DNA of 27,511 bases from CAZVAN01 sp964625245 (GCA_964625245.1 CAZVAN010000010.1:1-27511); one strand, 5' to 3'; numbered from the stretch's first letter, positions 1 through 7,913 are shown. A program made the numbers and translations. The notes: a model not told the origin generated them from the sequence alone.

Positions 1-1330
1 CACTAATCGTAAAGGCAAGATTTGAAACAGTAGGTGAGGTCAAACTAACGCTATCGGGGTCAATATTTATGACTCGCGGGAAAGTTGAGCTACTACTTAA
101 TATTAACTGTACTTCCTGAAGATAGCTCATGCCGCCATATGGGAAAGTTGCGGGTGGTGGGCTGCTGGCATCGTAAATCGGGACGGTAATTGGGTTAAGA
201 GAGTTGGCTCCGCCGTAAGGTACAGCGGCGGCTAGGTAATAAGTGGTGCCGCCGATTGAGCAGCTTGTGGCGCCGCTATCACCGCAAAATATATAATTTC
301 CGGGTACTAAATTAGACAGCGCAGCGTAGCCGCTGGTGTCAGTTATTGGCCGGGTATCAGAGGGTGACAAGCTGTCGTAGTAGTAAGTTGTGTCTGTGGT
401 GGCCGTGTATTTCTTATAGCCGCCCTTTGCGTAAATCTTAGCGCCGCTTAACGGACTTCCAGACGTATCAGTGGCTTGAATAAGCAAGCTGTTTACTCCC
501 TGCTGTTTGAGGGTCAAAGTCACCAGCGAAGATTGTTGCGTAAATATTTTTTGGCTAGGATAGGTTGGCTGGAGAGCTCCTGAGGGTTTGATAGTCGTTA
601 GCGATGAATAACTACCTTTGGAGGCCGAGATCGTGTAGTCATAGTTACTGGTGTCGGGCGGCAGGCCATAAAATATGGTAATACCGTTTTGGTCGGTATC
701 GCCAGACAAACTTACAACCGGTGACAGAACGCTATTCACAGCAGTAACAGTGGCATCAGTTATAGGATTACCGGTGTCATCGACAACACTGACAAACAGT
801 GCACCGGTGGTACTAGCTGTCTCGGCAACCTTGGCGGCGATATCAGTATCTTGCTCGGCTAGTTGATGACCTGCAGAGTCTAATATAGCCACAACAGCAT
901 GTTTGTAATCCGCCGGGTTGGTGTCTACGGCTGGCGCCCCAGCTGGAGCAGGATAGTTTAAGCAGTAAGTTTGTTTTAATGTCTGATTTGGGTAAGAACC
1001 ACAACCATCGTAAGCCTCATCTACGTAAACGACATTGGTTTTAATAGTGTAGTGGACTCCGTTAACAGTCTGAGCTGAACTAGCTGGCAGAGGATTAGCT
1101 GAATAAATGCTGCCGCCGACCACCGCCAAGTTATCGTAGGGCAATGATTTAAGATATTCTAATTGGTTGGTTGCTAACGTAGAGGCTACCGCTATTTGCT
1201 TTGATACCACAGCGCTATTTACTAAGCTGACAAACAGGCTTTGAACGCCTAAAGCAACAACCGCAAACAAGATTAGACTAATAGTTAGCTCAACAAGCGT
1301 AAACCCACCTTGATCGTTCGGACGCGTCAT
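1..1330 (-). CDS. Pilin-like prepilin with repeated Ig-like (CarboxypepD_reg/Cna-B-type) domains, partial
   Basis: The reading frame is open from an ATG at 1330 to the window edge, 443 codons, so the C-terminus is missing. The N-terminus MTRPNDQGG|FTLVELTIS is a type IV prepilin signal: a basic leader, Gly at -1 of the cleavage site, Phe +1, Glu +5, then a hydrophobic helix (about residues 10-45). The helix is followed by ATNQLEYLKSLPYD, typical of pseudopilin-like proteins. Two predicted beta-sandwich modules of carboxypeptidase-regulatory/Cna-B type follow. The first starts near residue 173 (VVDDTGNPITDATV) and the second near residue 280 (TDTSGSPLSGAKIYAKGG, later SGYAALSNLVPGNY). Such modules are usually adhesive or stalk-like, so this may be a minor or tip pilin; that role is inferred. 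It lies downstream of pilB-pilC-pilin on the same strand but has its own -10 box close to the ATG and no Shine-Dalgarno sequence. Confidence 0.82.
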   Translation of the reverse strand, partial: MTRPNDQGGFTLVELTISLILFAVVALGVQSLFVSLVNSAVVSKQIAVASTLATNQLEYLKSLPYDNLAVVGGSIYSANPLPASSAQTVNGVHYTIKTNVVYVDEAYDGCGSYPNQTLKQTYCLNYPAPAGAPAVDTNPADYKHAVVAILDSAGHQLAEQDTDIAAKVAETASTTGALFVSVVDDTGNPITDATVTAVNSVLSPVVSLSGDTDQNGITIFYGLPPDTSNYDYTISASKGSYSSLTTIKPSGALQPTYPSQKIFTQQSSLVTLTLKQQGVNSLLIQATDTSGSPLSGAKIYAKGGYKKYTATTDTTYYYDSLSPSDTRPITDTSGYAALSNLVPGNYIFCGDSGATSCSIGGTTYYLAAAVPYGGANSLNPITVPIYDASSPPPATFPYGGMSYLQEVQLILSSSSTFPRVINIDPDSVSLTSPTVSNLAFTIS

Positions 1331-1338
1331 TGCTACTT

Positions 1339-1344
1339 ATTATA
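1339..1344 (-). promoter_or_regulatory. -10 box TATAAT eight bases upstream of the pilin-like gene
   Basis: On the minus strand TATAAT is followed by eight bases and then the ATG at 1330. Transcription would start at or next to the start codon, giving a leaderless or nearly leaderless mRNA. No convincing -35 box and no Shine-Dalgarno sequence are visible. Confidence 0.5.
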
Positions 1345-1357
1345 AGGCACAAGCAGT

Positions 1358-1393
1358 TTGACCGATACAAGACTTCCTACTTGTATCGGTCAA
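1358..1393. repeat. Perfect 14-bp inverted repeat with 8-base loop
   Basis: Arms TTGACCGATACAAG (1358-1371) and CTTGTATCGGTCAA (1380-1393) pair perfectly. No T-run follows on either strand, so it is not a standard intrinsic terminator. It lies between the terminator of the pilin gene (1396-1423) and the -10 box of the pilin-like gene (1339-1344), that is, over and upstream of that promoter's -35 region. It may be an operator or a second 3'-end hairpin of the pilin mRNA. Confidence 0.6.
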
Positions 1394-1395
1394 GC

Positions 1396-1423
1396 AAAAA
1401 CCCCGGATAGCTTTACCCGGGGT
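1396..1423 (-). terminator. Intrinsic terminator of the pilin gene
   Basis: Reading the minus strand, a 7-bp GC-rich stem (ACCCCGG/CCGGGGT, 1417-1423 with 1400-1406) with a 10-base loop is followed directly by a run of five T (1400-1396). It lies about 27 bases after the pilin stop codon. It would separate pilin transcription from the pilin-like gene downstream. Confidence 0.85.
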
Positions 1424-1449
1424 CTAGCATAGCGAGAGTTATACTTATC

Positions 1450-1899
1450 TTAGTTTAGGGAGTTTTTGACGTATGTCCCGCCGGCTTCGAGAGTGGCAGT
1501 TAATACAAATGAGGTACAGTCACCAGCAGCGCCGTTATCACAGCCAGTAGGTGAAGGCTGGTAAGAGTAAACTTTGGCAGCCGGGGCGTTAGCTACAGTG
1601 TTGTTGGCGCCCTTAGGATCTTGCAAAGCATTTGGATCCAGGCCCTTCATGTTTGTAGTGCGAAATGTAGAATCATTTAAGTTAGCCAACGTTGGATAGT
1701 TACCATTGTTAGCTGTGTAAGCCTCAAGTTGGCCGTCGATGGCGTTTATGTCGGTCTTACGTTTTGTGTCACGGGCCTTCTGCTGCACGCCGTTATATGT
1801 AGTTATGACCAGCGTTGCCAGAATACCAATAACTACGATGACGATTAGAAGCTCGATGATAGTAAAGCCACTACTCGCCCGTTTTTTTAATGAGATCAT
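1450..1899 (-). CDS. pilA: Type IV pilin (major pilin/pseudopilin)
   Basis: A 149-residue prepilin. A short basic leader (MISLKKRASSG) ends in Gly before Phe-Thr-Ile-Ile-Glu. This is the prepilin peptidase site with the conserved Glu at +5, followed by a roughly 22-residue hydrophobic helix (IIELLIVIVVIGILATLVI). The rest resembles type II pseudopilins/short type IV pilins (NAIDGQLEAYTANNGNYPT). The C-terminal half has two cysteines (PTGCDNGAAGDCTS) that could form a D-loop disulfide. It has its own consensus promoter (1972-1999), an approximately 65-base leader and a strong terminator (1396-1423). It is therefore likely expressed as a separate, abundant transcript relative to pilB-pilC, as expected of a major subunit. 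A GGTGGG-containing stretch about 8 bases before the ATG is a weak ribosome site. Confidence 0.9.
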   Translation of the reverse strand: MISLKKRASSGFTIIELLIVIVVIGILATLVITTYNGVQQKARDTKRKTDINAIDGQLEAYTANNGNYPTLANLNDSTFRTTNMKGLDPNALQDPKGANNTVANAPAAKVYSYQPSPTGCDNGAAGDCTSFVLTATLEAGGTYVKNSLN

Positions 1900-1951
1900 T
1901 GAGGTCCCACCCTTCTTGATTATTTTTTTACTTACTTTTTAAAGAGAACGT

Positions 1952-1967
1952 TTCATAGTTCTATGAA
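1952..1967. promoter_or_regulatory. 16-bp perfect palindrome at the predicted pilin transcription start
   Basis: TTCATAGTTCTATGAA reads 7 bp + 2 + 7 bp symmetrically. The minus-strand -10 box ends at 1972, so transcription should start near 1965, inside the palindrome. It could be an operator for a dimeric regulator or a 5'-end stabilising hairpin in the mRNA. Confidence 0.55.
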
Positions 1968-1971
1968 CCTG

Positions 1972-1999
1972 ATTATAACCGCTAGCGTAATGATGTCAA
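1972..1999 (-). promoter_or_regulatory. Consensus sigma-70-type promoter of the pilin gene
   Basis: On the minus strand, TTGACA (1999-1994), a 16-bp spacer and TATAAT (1977-1972) match both consensus hexamers exactly. It is the strongest promoter in the window and drives the pilin gene separately from the pilC gene that precedes it. Confidence 0.88.
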
Positions 2000-2053
2000 T
2001 AATCTTATCCTCATTGGATAGACGCGAAATGCAGAGCAATGATTTAAAATGAG

Positions 2054-3298
2054 CTAGCCGCCGATATTTTTGCTTAAGTTAGCAATCGGTCCCATAACTG
2101 AAGCAGCTATCAGGCCGACTAGAGCTCCCAGCACCACAATCATTACTGGCTCAATGATGCTGGCCAGCCCGTCAATAACAGCATCTACTTCTTCATCATA
2201 AAAATCAGCAACTTTGACTAAAATCTCACTTATCTTACCGGTTTCCTCGCCAACACTGATCATTTGCCCAACTATCGGCGGGAAGAAAGAAGCCTCTGCG
2301 AATTGTTTTCCTAGTGGTTGGCCGTTACGTACCTTCTCTGCTATTTCCATGATTTCTTTTTGGATAACCTTGTTGCCGACAGCATTGCCGGTCACTTCCA
2401 GCGAATCTAAAACGGTGACCCCGGAGCCCATCAGCGAAGAAAAAGTTCGGGCGAACCTGGCCACAGCAATTTTGGCGATAATTTTACCGAATATTGGCGT
2501 TCGTAGCAGCAAACCGTGGAATTTATACGCGCCCGTCGGGGTTCTGATATAGCGTCTAATATAAATCATAGCGACGAAACACACCCCAATTATCAGTACG
2601 GCGTTAGGTAAGCCTTTTATAACTGACGAGCCTATCAGAAAGTGGCTGATATCCAGCATATACTGGGTGTAAACCGGCAATTTGGCGTTAGGGCCTCCCA
2701 GGCTGATTAGGATATTGCCAATTTTGGGCAATACAAAAAGCATGATGCCAAAAAACGCTATCACGGTCACTGTCAGAATAACCATCGGGTAAGCCATAGC
2801 CGAGTGAATCTTCTTGCGAATAGTGGCGTCTTTTTCAACTTGCAGAGCCAAGCGTTTCAAAATGTCGTCCAAGATACCGCCAGCCTCCCCGGCGCGCACC
2901 ATATTTATATAAACATCACTAAAAACCCGTGGATACTTGGCCATGGCGTCAGCTAGGGGGCTGCCGGCCTCAACATCATGATTGATGCCGTTGACTACCT
3001 CTTTGAAGTATTTATTCTCGGTTTGGTCGGCCAGTGTAGACAAACCTCTGGGCAGCGGTACACCGGCGCTTATCATGGTTGATAACTCTCTGGTGAATAT
3101 CACCATATCGCGGAGCTTCACTTTTTTGCTGCTGAGGCGAAAACCCTTTTTACCTCTGGCTGCAGACTCCTTGACTATGAGTGGTTTATTGCCTTGGTCA
3201 CGCAGGGCAGTGATAACTTCAGCCCGGGTCTGGGTTGTCATTACACCCGAAATGTGACGTCCGTCCGGACTTAGAGCGCTATATGCAAATTCTGCCAT
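2054..3298 (-). CDS. pilC: Type IV pilus inner-membrane platform protein PilC (GspF family)
   Basis: 414 residues, the usual length for PilC/GspF. Two repeated T2SSF domains can be seen: the first about residues 65-190 (FTRELSTMISAGVPLPRGLSTLA, then the AMAYPMVILTVTVIAFFGIMLF membrane segment). The second is about residues 265-390 (ARFARTFSSLMGSGVTVLDSLE), followed by the final membrane helix near the C-terminus (EPVMIVVLGALVGLIAASV). There is another membrane segment near residues 220-245. PilC couples the PilB ATPase to pilin assembly. The gene starts one base after the pilB stop codon, so the two are translated from one transcript. Confidence 0.93.
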   Translation of the reverse strand: MAEFAYSALSPDGRHISGVMTTQTRAEVITALRDQGNKPLIVKESAARGKKGFRLSSKKVKLRDMVIFTRELSTMISAGVPLPRGLSTLADQTENKYFKEVVNGINHDVEAGSPLADAMAKYPRVFSDVYINMVRAGEAGGILDDILKRLALQVEKDATIRKKIHSAMAYPMVILTVTVIAFFGIMLFVLPKIGNILISLGGPNAKLPVYTQYMLDISHFLIGSSVIKGLPNAVLIIGVCFVAMIYIRRYIRTPTGAYKFHGLLLRTPIFGKIIAKIAVARFARTFSSLMGSGVTVLDSLEVTGNAVGNKVIQKEIMEIAEKVRNGQPLGKQFAEASFFPPIVGQMISVGEETGKISEILVKVADFYDEEVDAVIDGLASIIEPVMIVVLGALVGLIAASVMGPIANLSKNIGG

Positions 3299-3299
3299 G

Positions 3300-5105
3300 C
3301 TAGTTCTCGCTGGTGACCCTCATTATTTCCTCAAGCGTGGTTTGCCCGCGCAGGGCCTTAACAAAACCGTCGGTCTGCATAGTCACCATATTTTCTTTGA
3401 TAGCCTGACTTTGGATATTGTCACTACTGGCGCCGCTAATAATCAGTTTTTGGATTTCAGAACTCATCGGCAATACTTCATAGATGCCAAGCCGTCCTCG
3501 GAAGGCGCTAGTACCGCCATCGGCGCTATTTACTCGCCATAATCTTTTAATAGTTTCCTTAGTAGTAGATAACTCAGAAAAGAGCGGTGATGCTTGACTT
3601 TCGGTAGTGGAGCTCTGATTAATATTAGCTCGCGAGGCTTGTATCTCAAGCTCATGCATGCGAGCCATACCTTCGGGGCTGTCAGTTCCAAACGCGGTCA
3701 TGATGCGTTTGACGGTTGCTGCATCCGGCTCATATGGCTCTATAGCTTCTGGTACTAATCGACGGACCAGGCGCTGGCCGACTATTGCCCGGACCGTACT
3801 GGCAATCAAAAAAGGCTCAATGCCCATATCGAGCAGGCGCGGCAAGCAGGTGGCAGCATTATTGGTGTGCAAGGTAGAGAAAACCAGGTGTCCCGTTAGG
3901 GCGGCTTGAATTGCCAGGTTAGCGGTTTCTCCATCGCGTATCTCGCCCACCATGATAATGTTCGGGTCTTGGCGCAGCAGCGCCCGCAGGCCATTAACAA
4001 AATTCATACCGGCAGCTGGGTTAACCTGCACCTGGTTAACCCCCGGGATTTTATATTCCACCGGGTCCTCGACTGTGCTGATGTTGACCGAGGGTTGGTT
4101 GAGGCGGCTCAAAATACTAAATAAACTGGTGCTTTTGCCGGAACCAGTTGGCCCGGTAAACAAAATCATGCCGTGCGGGCGAGTTAGAGCATTTTCTAAT
4201 CGTTCTAGATTTGAGCCCCAATAGCCGAGTTCTTGCAGGGTCGAGGCCTTGCTCGACTCGTTCAAAATACGCATTACAACTTTTTCACCGTCGGCAATTG
4301 GCAAGGTACTAACACGCAGGGCGTACTGGCCGCTACCCAGAGCTACTTTAAAACGTCCATCTTGCGGCGCCCGGCGCTCATCAATTTTTAGATTGCTTAG
4401 GATTTTGATGCGGCTAACCAGAGCCGACAATACTTTTTTAGGCAGTTTGTTGGTCTCCCGTAGCTGGCCGTCTACGCGGTAACGGATGGATACAAAATCT
4501 TCACGCGGTTCTATATGAATATCACTAGCGCCCTGTTTGATGGCGTATTCGATAATAAGGTTAACAGTTTTGGCTACCGGGCTATCTTCGGCAACTTCCT
4601 CTTCACTTACTTCCTCTTCGGTGGCCGGAGTATCTTCGTTGGCAATGACCTGAGTCAGCTCAGTGCCAATGTTGCCCCGGTATTGGTCTAGGGCGGCCAT
4701 AATGTTGGAGTGGGTTGCAATGTAGACATGGATATTGCTGCCTAGCTGTTTCTGCAGAAAATTAAAAGCCTGGACGTCGTCGGGGTCTTCCATAGCAAGG
4801 TGTTTACCGCCGTCGGCTTTGACGTCAAACAGTACGCTGGTGTATTGGCGGGCAATATGTTCAGGAATCAGATTCAAGACCTCACGGCGTAAGTTCTTTG
4901 TATTAATCTCCACGAAAGGCACTTCGATTTTAGCTGAGTATAGTTGAGTCAGCTCTTTTTCGCTCAAGGTGTTATTTTGGAGAACAACTTCCTGAAGGGT
5001 TTTACGCTCGGTTTTTTGCTGATCTTGTAGGGTATGCAGCTGCTCAGGATTAACCTTCTGGCTATCCTTAAGTAAATCCAGCACTAGGCTGTCGCTAATT
5101 CGCAT
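3300..5105 (-). CDS. pilB: Type IV pilus assembly ATPase PilB (GspE family) lacking the zinc tetracysteine
   Basis: 601 residues. An N-terminal MshEN-type domain (about 1-145) and an acidic linker (about 155-180) precede the secretion ATPase core. The core shows Walker A GPTGSGKST (318-326), a Walker B-like segment IIMVGEIRD (383-391) and the His-box STLHTNNA (410-417). It powers pilin polymerisation at the cytoplasmic face together with PilC. Oddity: where most PilB/GspE proteins carry two CxxC pairs that bind zinc, this protein reads LVRRLVPEAIEPYEPDA and later NSADGGTSAFRGRLGIYEVL. All four cysteines are absent although the flanking sequence is conserved. The start at 5105 is supported by a -10 box seven bases upstream; no Shine-Dalgarno sequence is seen. 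Confidence 0.94.
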   Translation of the reverse strand: MRISDSLVLDLLKDSQKVNPEQLHTLQDQQKTERKTLQEVVLQNNTLSEKELTQLYSAKIEVPFVEINTKNLRREVLNLIPEHIARQYTSVLFDVKADGGKHLAMEDPDDVQAFNFLQKQLGSNIHVYIATHSNIMAALDQYRGNIGTELTQVIANEDTPATEEEVSEEEVAEDSPVAKTVNLIIEYAIKQGASDIHIEPREDFVSIRYRVDGQLRETNKLPKKVLSALVSRIKILSNLKIDERRAPQDGRFKVALGSGQYALRVSTLPIADGEKVVMRILNESSKASTLQELGYWGSNLERLENALTRPHGMILFTGPTGSGKSTSLFSILSRLNQPSVNISTVEDPVEYKIPGVNQVQVNPAAGMNFVNGLRALLRQDPNIIMVGEIRDGETANLAIQAALTGHLVFSTLHTNNAATCLPRLLDMGIEPFLIASTVRAIVGQRLVRRLVPEAIEPYEPDAATVKRIMTAFGTDSPEGMARMHELEIQASRANINQSSTTESQASPLFSELSTTKETIKRLWRVNSADGGTSAFRGRLGIYEVLPMSSEIQKLIISGASSDNIQSQAIKENMVTMQTDGFVKALRGQTTLEEIMRVTSEN

Positions 5106-5112
5106 ATGCTTA

Positions 5113-5118
5113 ATTATA
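5113..5118 (-). promoter_or_regulatory. -10 box TATAAT seven bases upstream of pilB
   Basis: On the minus strand TATAAT lies seven bases before the pilB ATG. The predicted transcript begins at or beside the start codon, a leaderless mRNA for the pilB-pilC operon. No good -35 hexamer is visible. Confidence 0.55.
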
Positions 5119-5184
5119 TAGAAACTAGCTACTTGTAACTAGGAGTTAGCAGAGCACAAGCAATTTTAAGGCGAGGCTGCTTGG

Positions 5185-5228
5185 TATAATATCTAAAGAA
5201 GTCTATAAAGATAGGGGTTAGCAAGGAG
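5185..5228 (+). promoter_or_regulatory. recA -10 box and ribosome binding site
   Basis: TATAAT at 5185-5190 has no clear -35 hexamer. The predicted leader of about 40 bases carries the Shine-Dalgarno sequence AAGGAG at 5223-5228, nine bases before the ATG. This is a classical leadered start, in contrast to the divergent pilB. No obvious LexA-type SOS box was recognised. Confidence 0.65.
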
Positions 5229-5237
5229 AATTACGGC

Positions 5238-6269
5238 ATGGCGGACAAGTCTACAAGTAAGAGAAAAACCGAAGAGGCAAATGTAAGTAGCGGTAAAACA
5301 CAGGCTCTGCAGCTAGCGGTTGACGCTATTGAAAAGCAATTTGGCAAGGGTTCAATTATGCGTCTTGGCGATTCAACCAAGGTAAATATTGAAACCATTC
5401 CAACCGGCAGCCTAAGTCTTGACCTGGCGCTAGGTGGCGGTATCCCTCGCGGCCGAATTATCGAAATATACGGACCGGAAAGTTCCGGTAAAACAACACT
5501 CTCTCTGCATGTTGTGGCCGAAGTTCAAAAAAAAGGTGGCACAGCGGCCTATGTAGATGCCGAGCACGCTCTTGACCCAGGCTACGCTAAACGCCTGGGT
5601 GTCAACATTGATAGTTTACTAATTTCCCAACCCGACAGCGGTGAGCAAGCCCTGGAAGTTGTTGAAACGCTAGTTCGTAGCAACGCCGTTGATATCATAG
5701 TTGTGGATTCAGTAGCGGCGCTAGTTCCGCAAGCTGAAATTGAAGGCGACATGGGTGATGCCCATATGGGTCTTCAGGCTCGACTCATGAGCCAAGCCCT
5801 GCGCAAGCTCACCGGCGTTATCAGCCGCAGTAAAACTACGGTTATTTTCGTCAATCAGCTTCGTATGAAAATTGGCGTCATGTTTGGCAATCCCGAAACA
5901 ACCACTGGTGGTAACGCTTTGAAATTCTACGCATCGGTAAGGATGGACATCCGCCGTTTGGCCCAAATCAAAGCTGGCGATGCCATCATCGGCAACCATG
6001 TACGCGTCAAAGTAGTAAAAAATAAGGTGGCTCCGCCGTTTCGCGAGGCTGAGTTCGACATTATGTACAACCAGGGCATCAGTCGCGAGGGTGACGTCAT
6101 TGATCTAGCGGTAGCCCATGGAGTAGTTGATAAATCCGGCGCCTGGTATGAATATAAAGGCGAAAAAATCGGCCAGGGCCGCGAAGCTACCAAGAGTTAC
6201 CTGGTAGAAAATCCCAAAGTCTTCGAAACTATTGCCAAAGAAACTGTCGCTGCCGCCCAAGCCGAATAA
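5238..6269 (+). CDS. recA: Recombinase A
   Basis: 343 residues, normal RecA length. It catalyses ATP-dependent homologous pairing and strand exchange. Walker A GPESSGKT is at 79-86, followed by VDAEHALDP; the Walker B segment IIVVDSVAALVP and the L1/L2 DNA-binding region (EGDMGDAHMGLQARLMSQALRKL, then GGNALKFYASVRMDIRR) are all intact. The C-terminal tail is short and only mildly acidic, so the autoinhibitory tail of E. coli RecA is largely missing. It heads a plus-strand run with the YdjM-like gene and recX. A strong Shine-Dalgarno sequence fixes the start. Confidence 0.98.
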   Translation: MADKSTSKRKTEEANVSSGKTQALQLAVDAIEKQFGKGSIMRLGDSTKVNIETIPTGSLSLDLALGGGIPRGRIIEIYGPESSGKTTLSLHVVAEVQKKGGTAAYVDAEHALDPGYAKRLGVNIDSLLISQPDSGEQALEVVETLVRSNAVDIIVVDSVAALVPQAEIEGDMGDAHMGLQARLMSQALRKLTGVISRSKTTVIFVNQLRMKIGVMFGNPETTTGGNALKFYASVRMDIRRLAQIKAGDAIIGNHVRVKVVKNKVAPPFREAEFDIMYNQGISREGDVIDLAVAHGVVDKSGAWYEYKGEKIGQGREATKSYLVENPKVFETIAKETVAAAQAE

Positions 6270-6280
6270 GTAATTAATAA

Positions 6281-6739
6281 ATGACAGCTACCAACCACGC
6301 CATTATGGGGGCGATAATCGTGACGGCTATAGATAAACCGCTTATAGCCCTACCCTTAGCTTTCTTGTCGCATTTTGCTTTGGATGTATTACCTCACTTT
6401 GGTATTCCAGGGCACGAGGGATTTAGCGCCGCGTTGAAGCACAGGATAACAAGACTTTCTCTTGTTCTTGATTTTATTTTCGGCTTGATTCTACTGGCTG
6501 TTTTGGTTCACTATTCGGCCAATATCTGGACTTATCTTGGCGCTTTCCTGGCAGTATCGCCCGACTTTGAATGGCTGTTTTCCTACATTTTTTTTGAGCG
6601 GCGGGGCAAAAGTAAACGCAATAGCAAGTTTGGGCAAATTCACTCTTGGATTCAATGGGGCGAGCGACCCTGGGGGATAGCCGTAGAAGCGGTCTGGTTT
6701 CTACTCAGCCTGAATATACTTGTATATTTACTGAAATGA
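6281..6739 (+). CDS. YdjM-like membrane protein (putative metal-dependent hydrolase family)
   Basis: 152 residues with several hydrophobic segments. The start (TATNHAIMGAIIV), the motif LSHFALDVLPHFGI and later FLAVSPDFEWLFSY match the integral-membrane family annotated as YdjM/LexA-regulated putative metal-dependent hydrolase, where His and Asp residues in the membrane are conserved. Function is unproven in the family. It starts 11 bases after recA without a visible Shine-Dalgarno sequence and overlaps recX by ATGA, so all three are probably cotranscribed. It ends in TGA, which shows that TGA is a stop here. Confidence 0.65.
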   Translation: MTATNHAIMGAIIVTAIDKPLIALPLAFLSHFALDVLPHFGIPGHEGFSAALKHRITRLSLVLDFIFGLILLAVLVHYSANIWTYLGAFLAVSPDFEWLFSYIFFERRGKSKRNSKFGQIHSWIQWGERPWGIAVEAVWFLLSLNILVYLLK

Positions 6740-7347
6740 AGATTAGCTCCATAAAGCAGCAAATTAAAAACCCGGATAGGGTGAGTATTTTTGTTAATGA
6801 GCAGTATAGTTTTTCGCTAAGTCTAGACGAACTCATTAAATATAAACTTGCTAAAAGCCAAGAGCTTACCGAGGGTGATGTTAAAAAATATAAAAAATTG
6901 TCACAGGACGGCAAACTGCGAGCCCGAGCATTGGAGTGGCTGCTCAACCGGCCGCATTCCATCCGCGAATTCAGGGATTATCTATACAGAAAGAAGGCCG
7001 ACGCTGAGCTTAGCGACAACCTGATAACTGAGTTTACGAAAAGAGGTTATCTAAACGATGCCAAATTTGCCAGCTGGTTTATAGAACTGAAAACCCGCAA
7101 GCATAAAAGTACAAGGGCCATTCGCTCAGAACTTTTTAGCAAGGGTATCAGCAGGGAAGTAGCCGATGAGGTATTCTCTAGTGAAGGGACGGACGAAGAA
7201 GCGGCTCTAAAAACTCTAATTAGCAAAAAGAGCCAGCAAAGCCGCTATAAAAAAGCCCCCTTAAAACTCGCAAAATACTTAACAAGTCAAGGATTTAACT
7301 ACGACCTGGTTAAGAAACACTTAGCCGAAAACCAACTCGAAGATTAA
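6736..7347 (+). CDS. recX: Regulatory protein RecX
   Basis: 203 residues from the ATG that overlaps the upstream TGA by ATGA (translational coupling). A longer frame upstream would run inside the preceding gene and lacks RecX homology. Recognisable RecX features are the three-helix repeats: ARALEWLLNRPHSIREFRDYLYRK, ITEFTKRGYLNDAKFASWFIELK and TRAIRSELFSKGISREVADEVF, then a C-terminal repeat ending GFNYDLVKKHL. RecX binds RecA filaments and modulates their activity, which fits its place in the recA operon. Its stop codon overlaps the stop of the convergent gene within TTAA. Confidence 0.92.
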   Translation: MKISSIKQQIKNPDRVSIFVNEQYSFSLSLDELIKYKLAKSQELTEGDVKKYKKLSQDGKLRARALEWLLNRPHSIREFRDYLYRKKADAELSDNLITEFTKRGYLNDAKFASWFIELKTRKHKSTRAIRSELFSKGISREVADEVFSSEGTDEEAALKTLISKKSQQSRYKKAPLKLAKYLTSQGFNYDLVKKHLAENQLED

Positions 7348-7871
7348 CTTGCCGGTAAAGCTGCGCGCGCAAAATCAGATTCAGTAACTTTGGCGTCCAC
7401 ATCTTTGACTAATATATAATAGTCCGTAACTTCCAGAATCTGGGTTCGGTCAATCAGCAACGTGTCCTCGGACGTAAAAACCTTGGTCAAAGGCTTCTGT
7501 ACGTAGAGTTTTTGAACAAACAGGCCATCGTTATAGCTATATTCACTGACCTTACCCAGTTTAGCTTGCTTAGTTTTTACTAGCTTACCGGGCAGTTCAA
7601 AATTGACTTCTAAAATCTCCTTATGGCGGACTAAATCGTCGGGGTCAGATAAGTCGTCTTCATCGTTAATGGCCAGTCCATTGCCCTGTATTTCACGTAC
7701 GTCATCTTGCAGTAGTACAAATCGTTTTGAGCTGGCTGGAGTTTTGCACCACCAACCAACAATTTTCAAATTATGTGGGTTGATAATAGGCTCCATAGCT
7801 AGCGCCACAGTGCCACCAGCCCTAAGACTGATAACGTTTAGATTCTTCAAACTGGCGCTGAGCTTTAGCAT
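7344..7871 (-). CDS. PRC-barrel-like protein of unknown function
   Basis: 175 residues from the ATG at 7871 (178 if the upstream ATG at 7880 is used). The later start is preferred because TATACT at 7881-7886 abuts the first ATG and lies nine bases before the second. Two repeated small beta-barrel-like halves are suggested: residues 1-85 (LKNLNVISLRAGGTVALAMEPIINPHNLKIVGWWCK), and 90-170 with GKLVKTKQAKLGKVSEYSYNDGLFVQKLYVQKP. Each has the 'property setting plus linkage to neighbouring structure' pattern of PRC barrels. These occur in RNA-processing and photosynthetic proteins; no specific role can be assigned. It is divergent from the lamin-tail gene and convergent with recX. Confidence 0.65.
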   Translation of the reverse strand: MLKLSASLKNLNVISLRAGGTVALAMEPIINPHNLKIVGWWCKTPASSKRFVLLQDDVREIQGNGLAINDEDDLSDPDDLVRHKEILEVNFELPGKLVKTKQAKLGKVSEYSYNDGLFVQKLYVQKPLTKVFTSEDTLLIDRTQILEVTDYYILVKDVDAKVTESDFARAALPAS

Positions 7872-7913
7872 ATTAACCATAGTATAAACCGCAGGTGCTC
7901 AAGCCGCTACTGC

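Noticed and set aside
6646..6735. N-terminal extension of RecX
   Set aside because: It is an out-of-frame reading of the upstream membrane-protein gene; RecX similarity begins at the ATG at 6736, which overlaps the upstream stop as ATGA.
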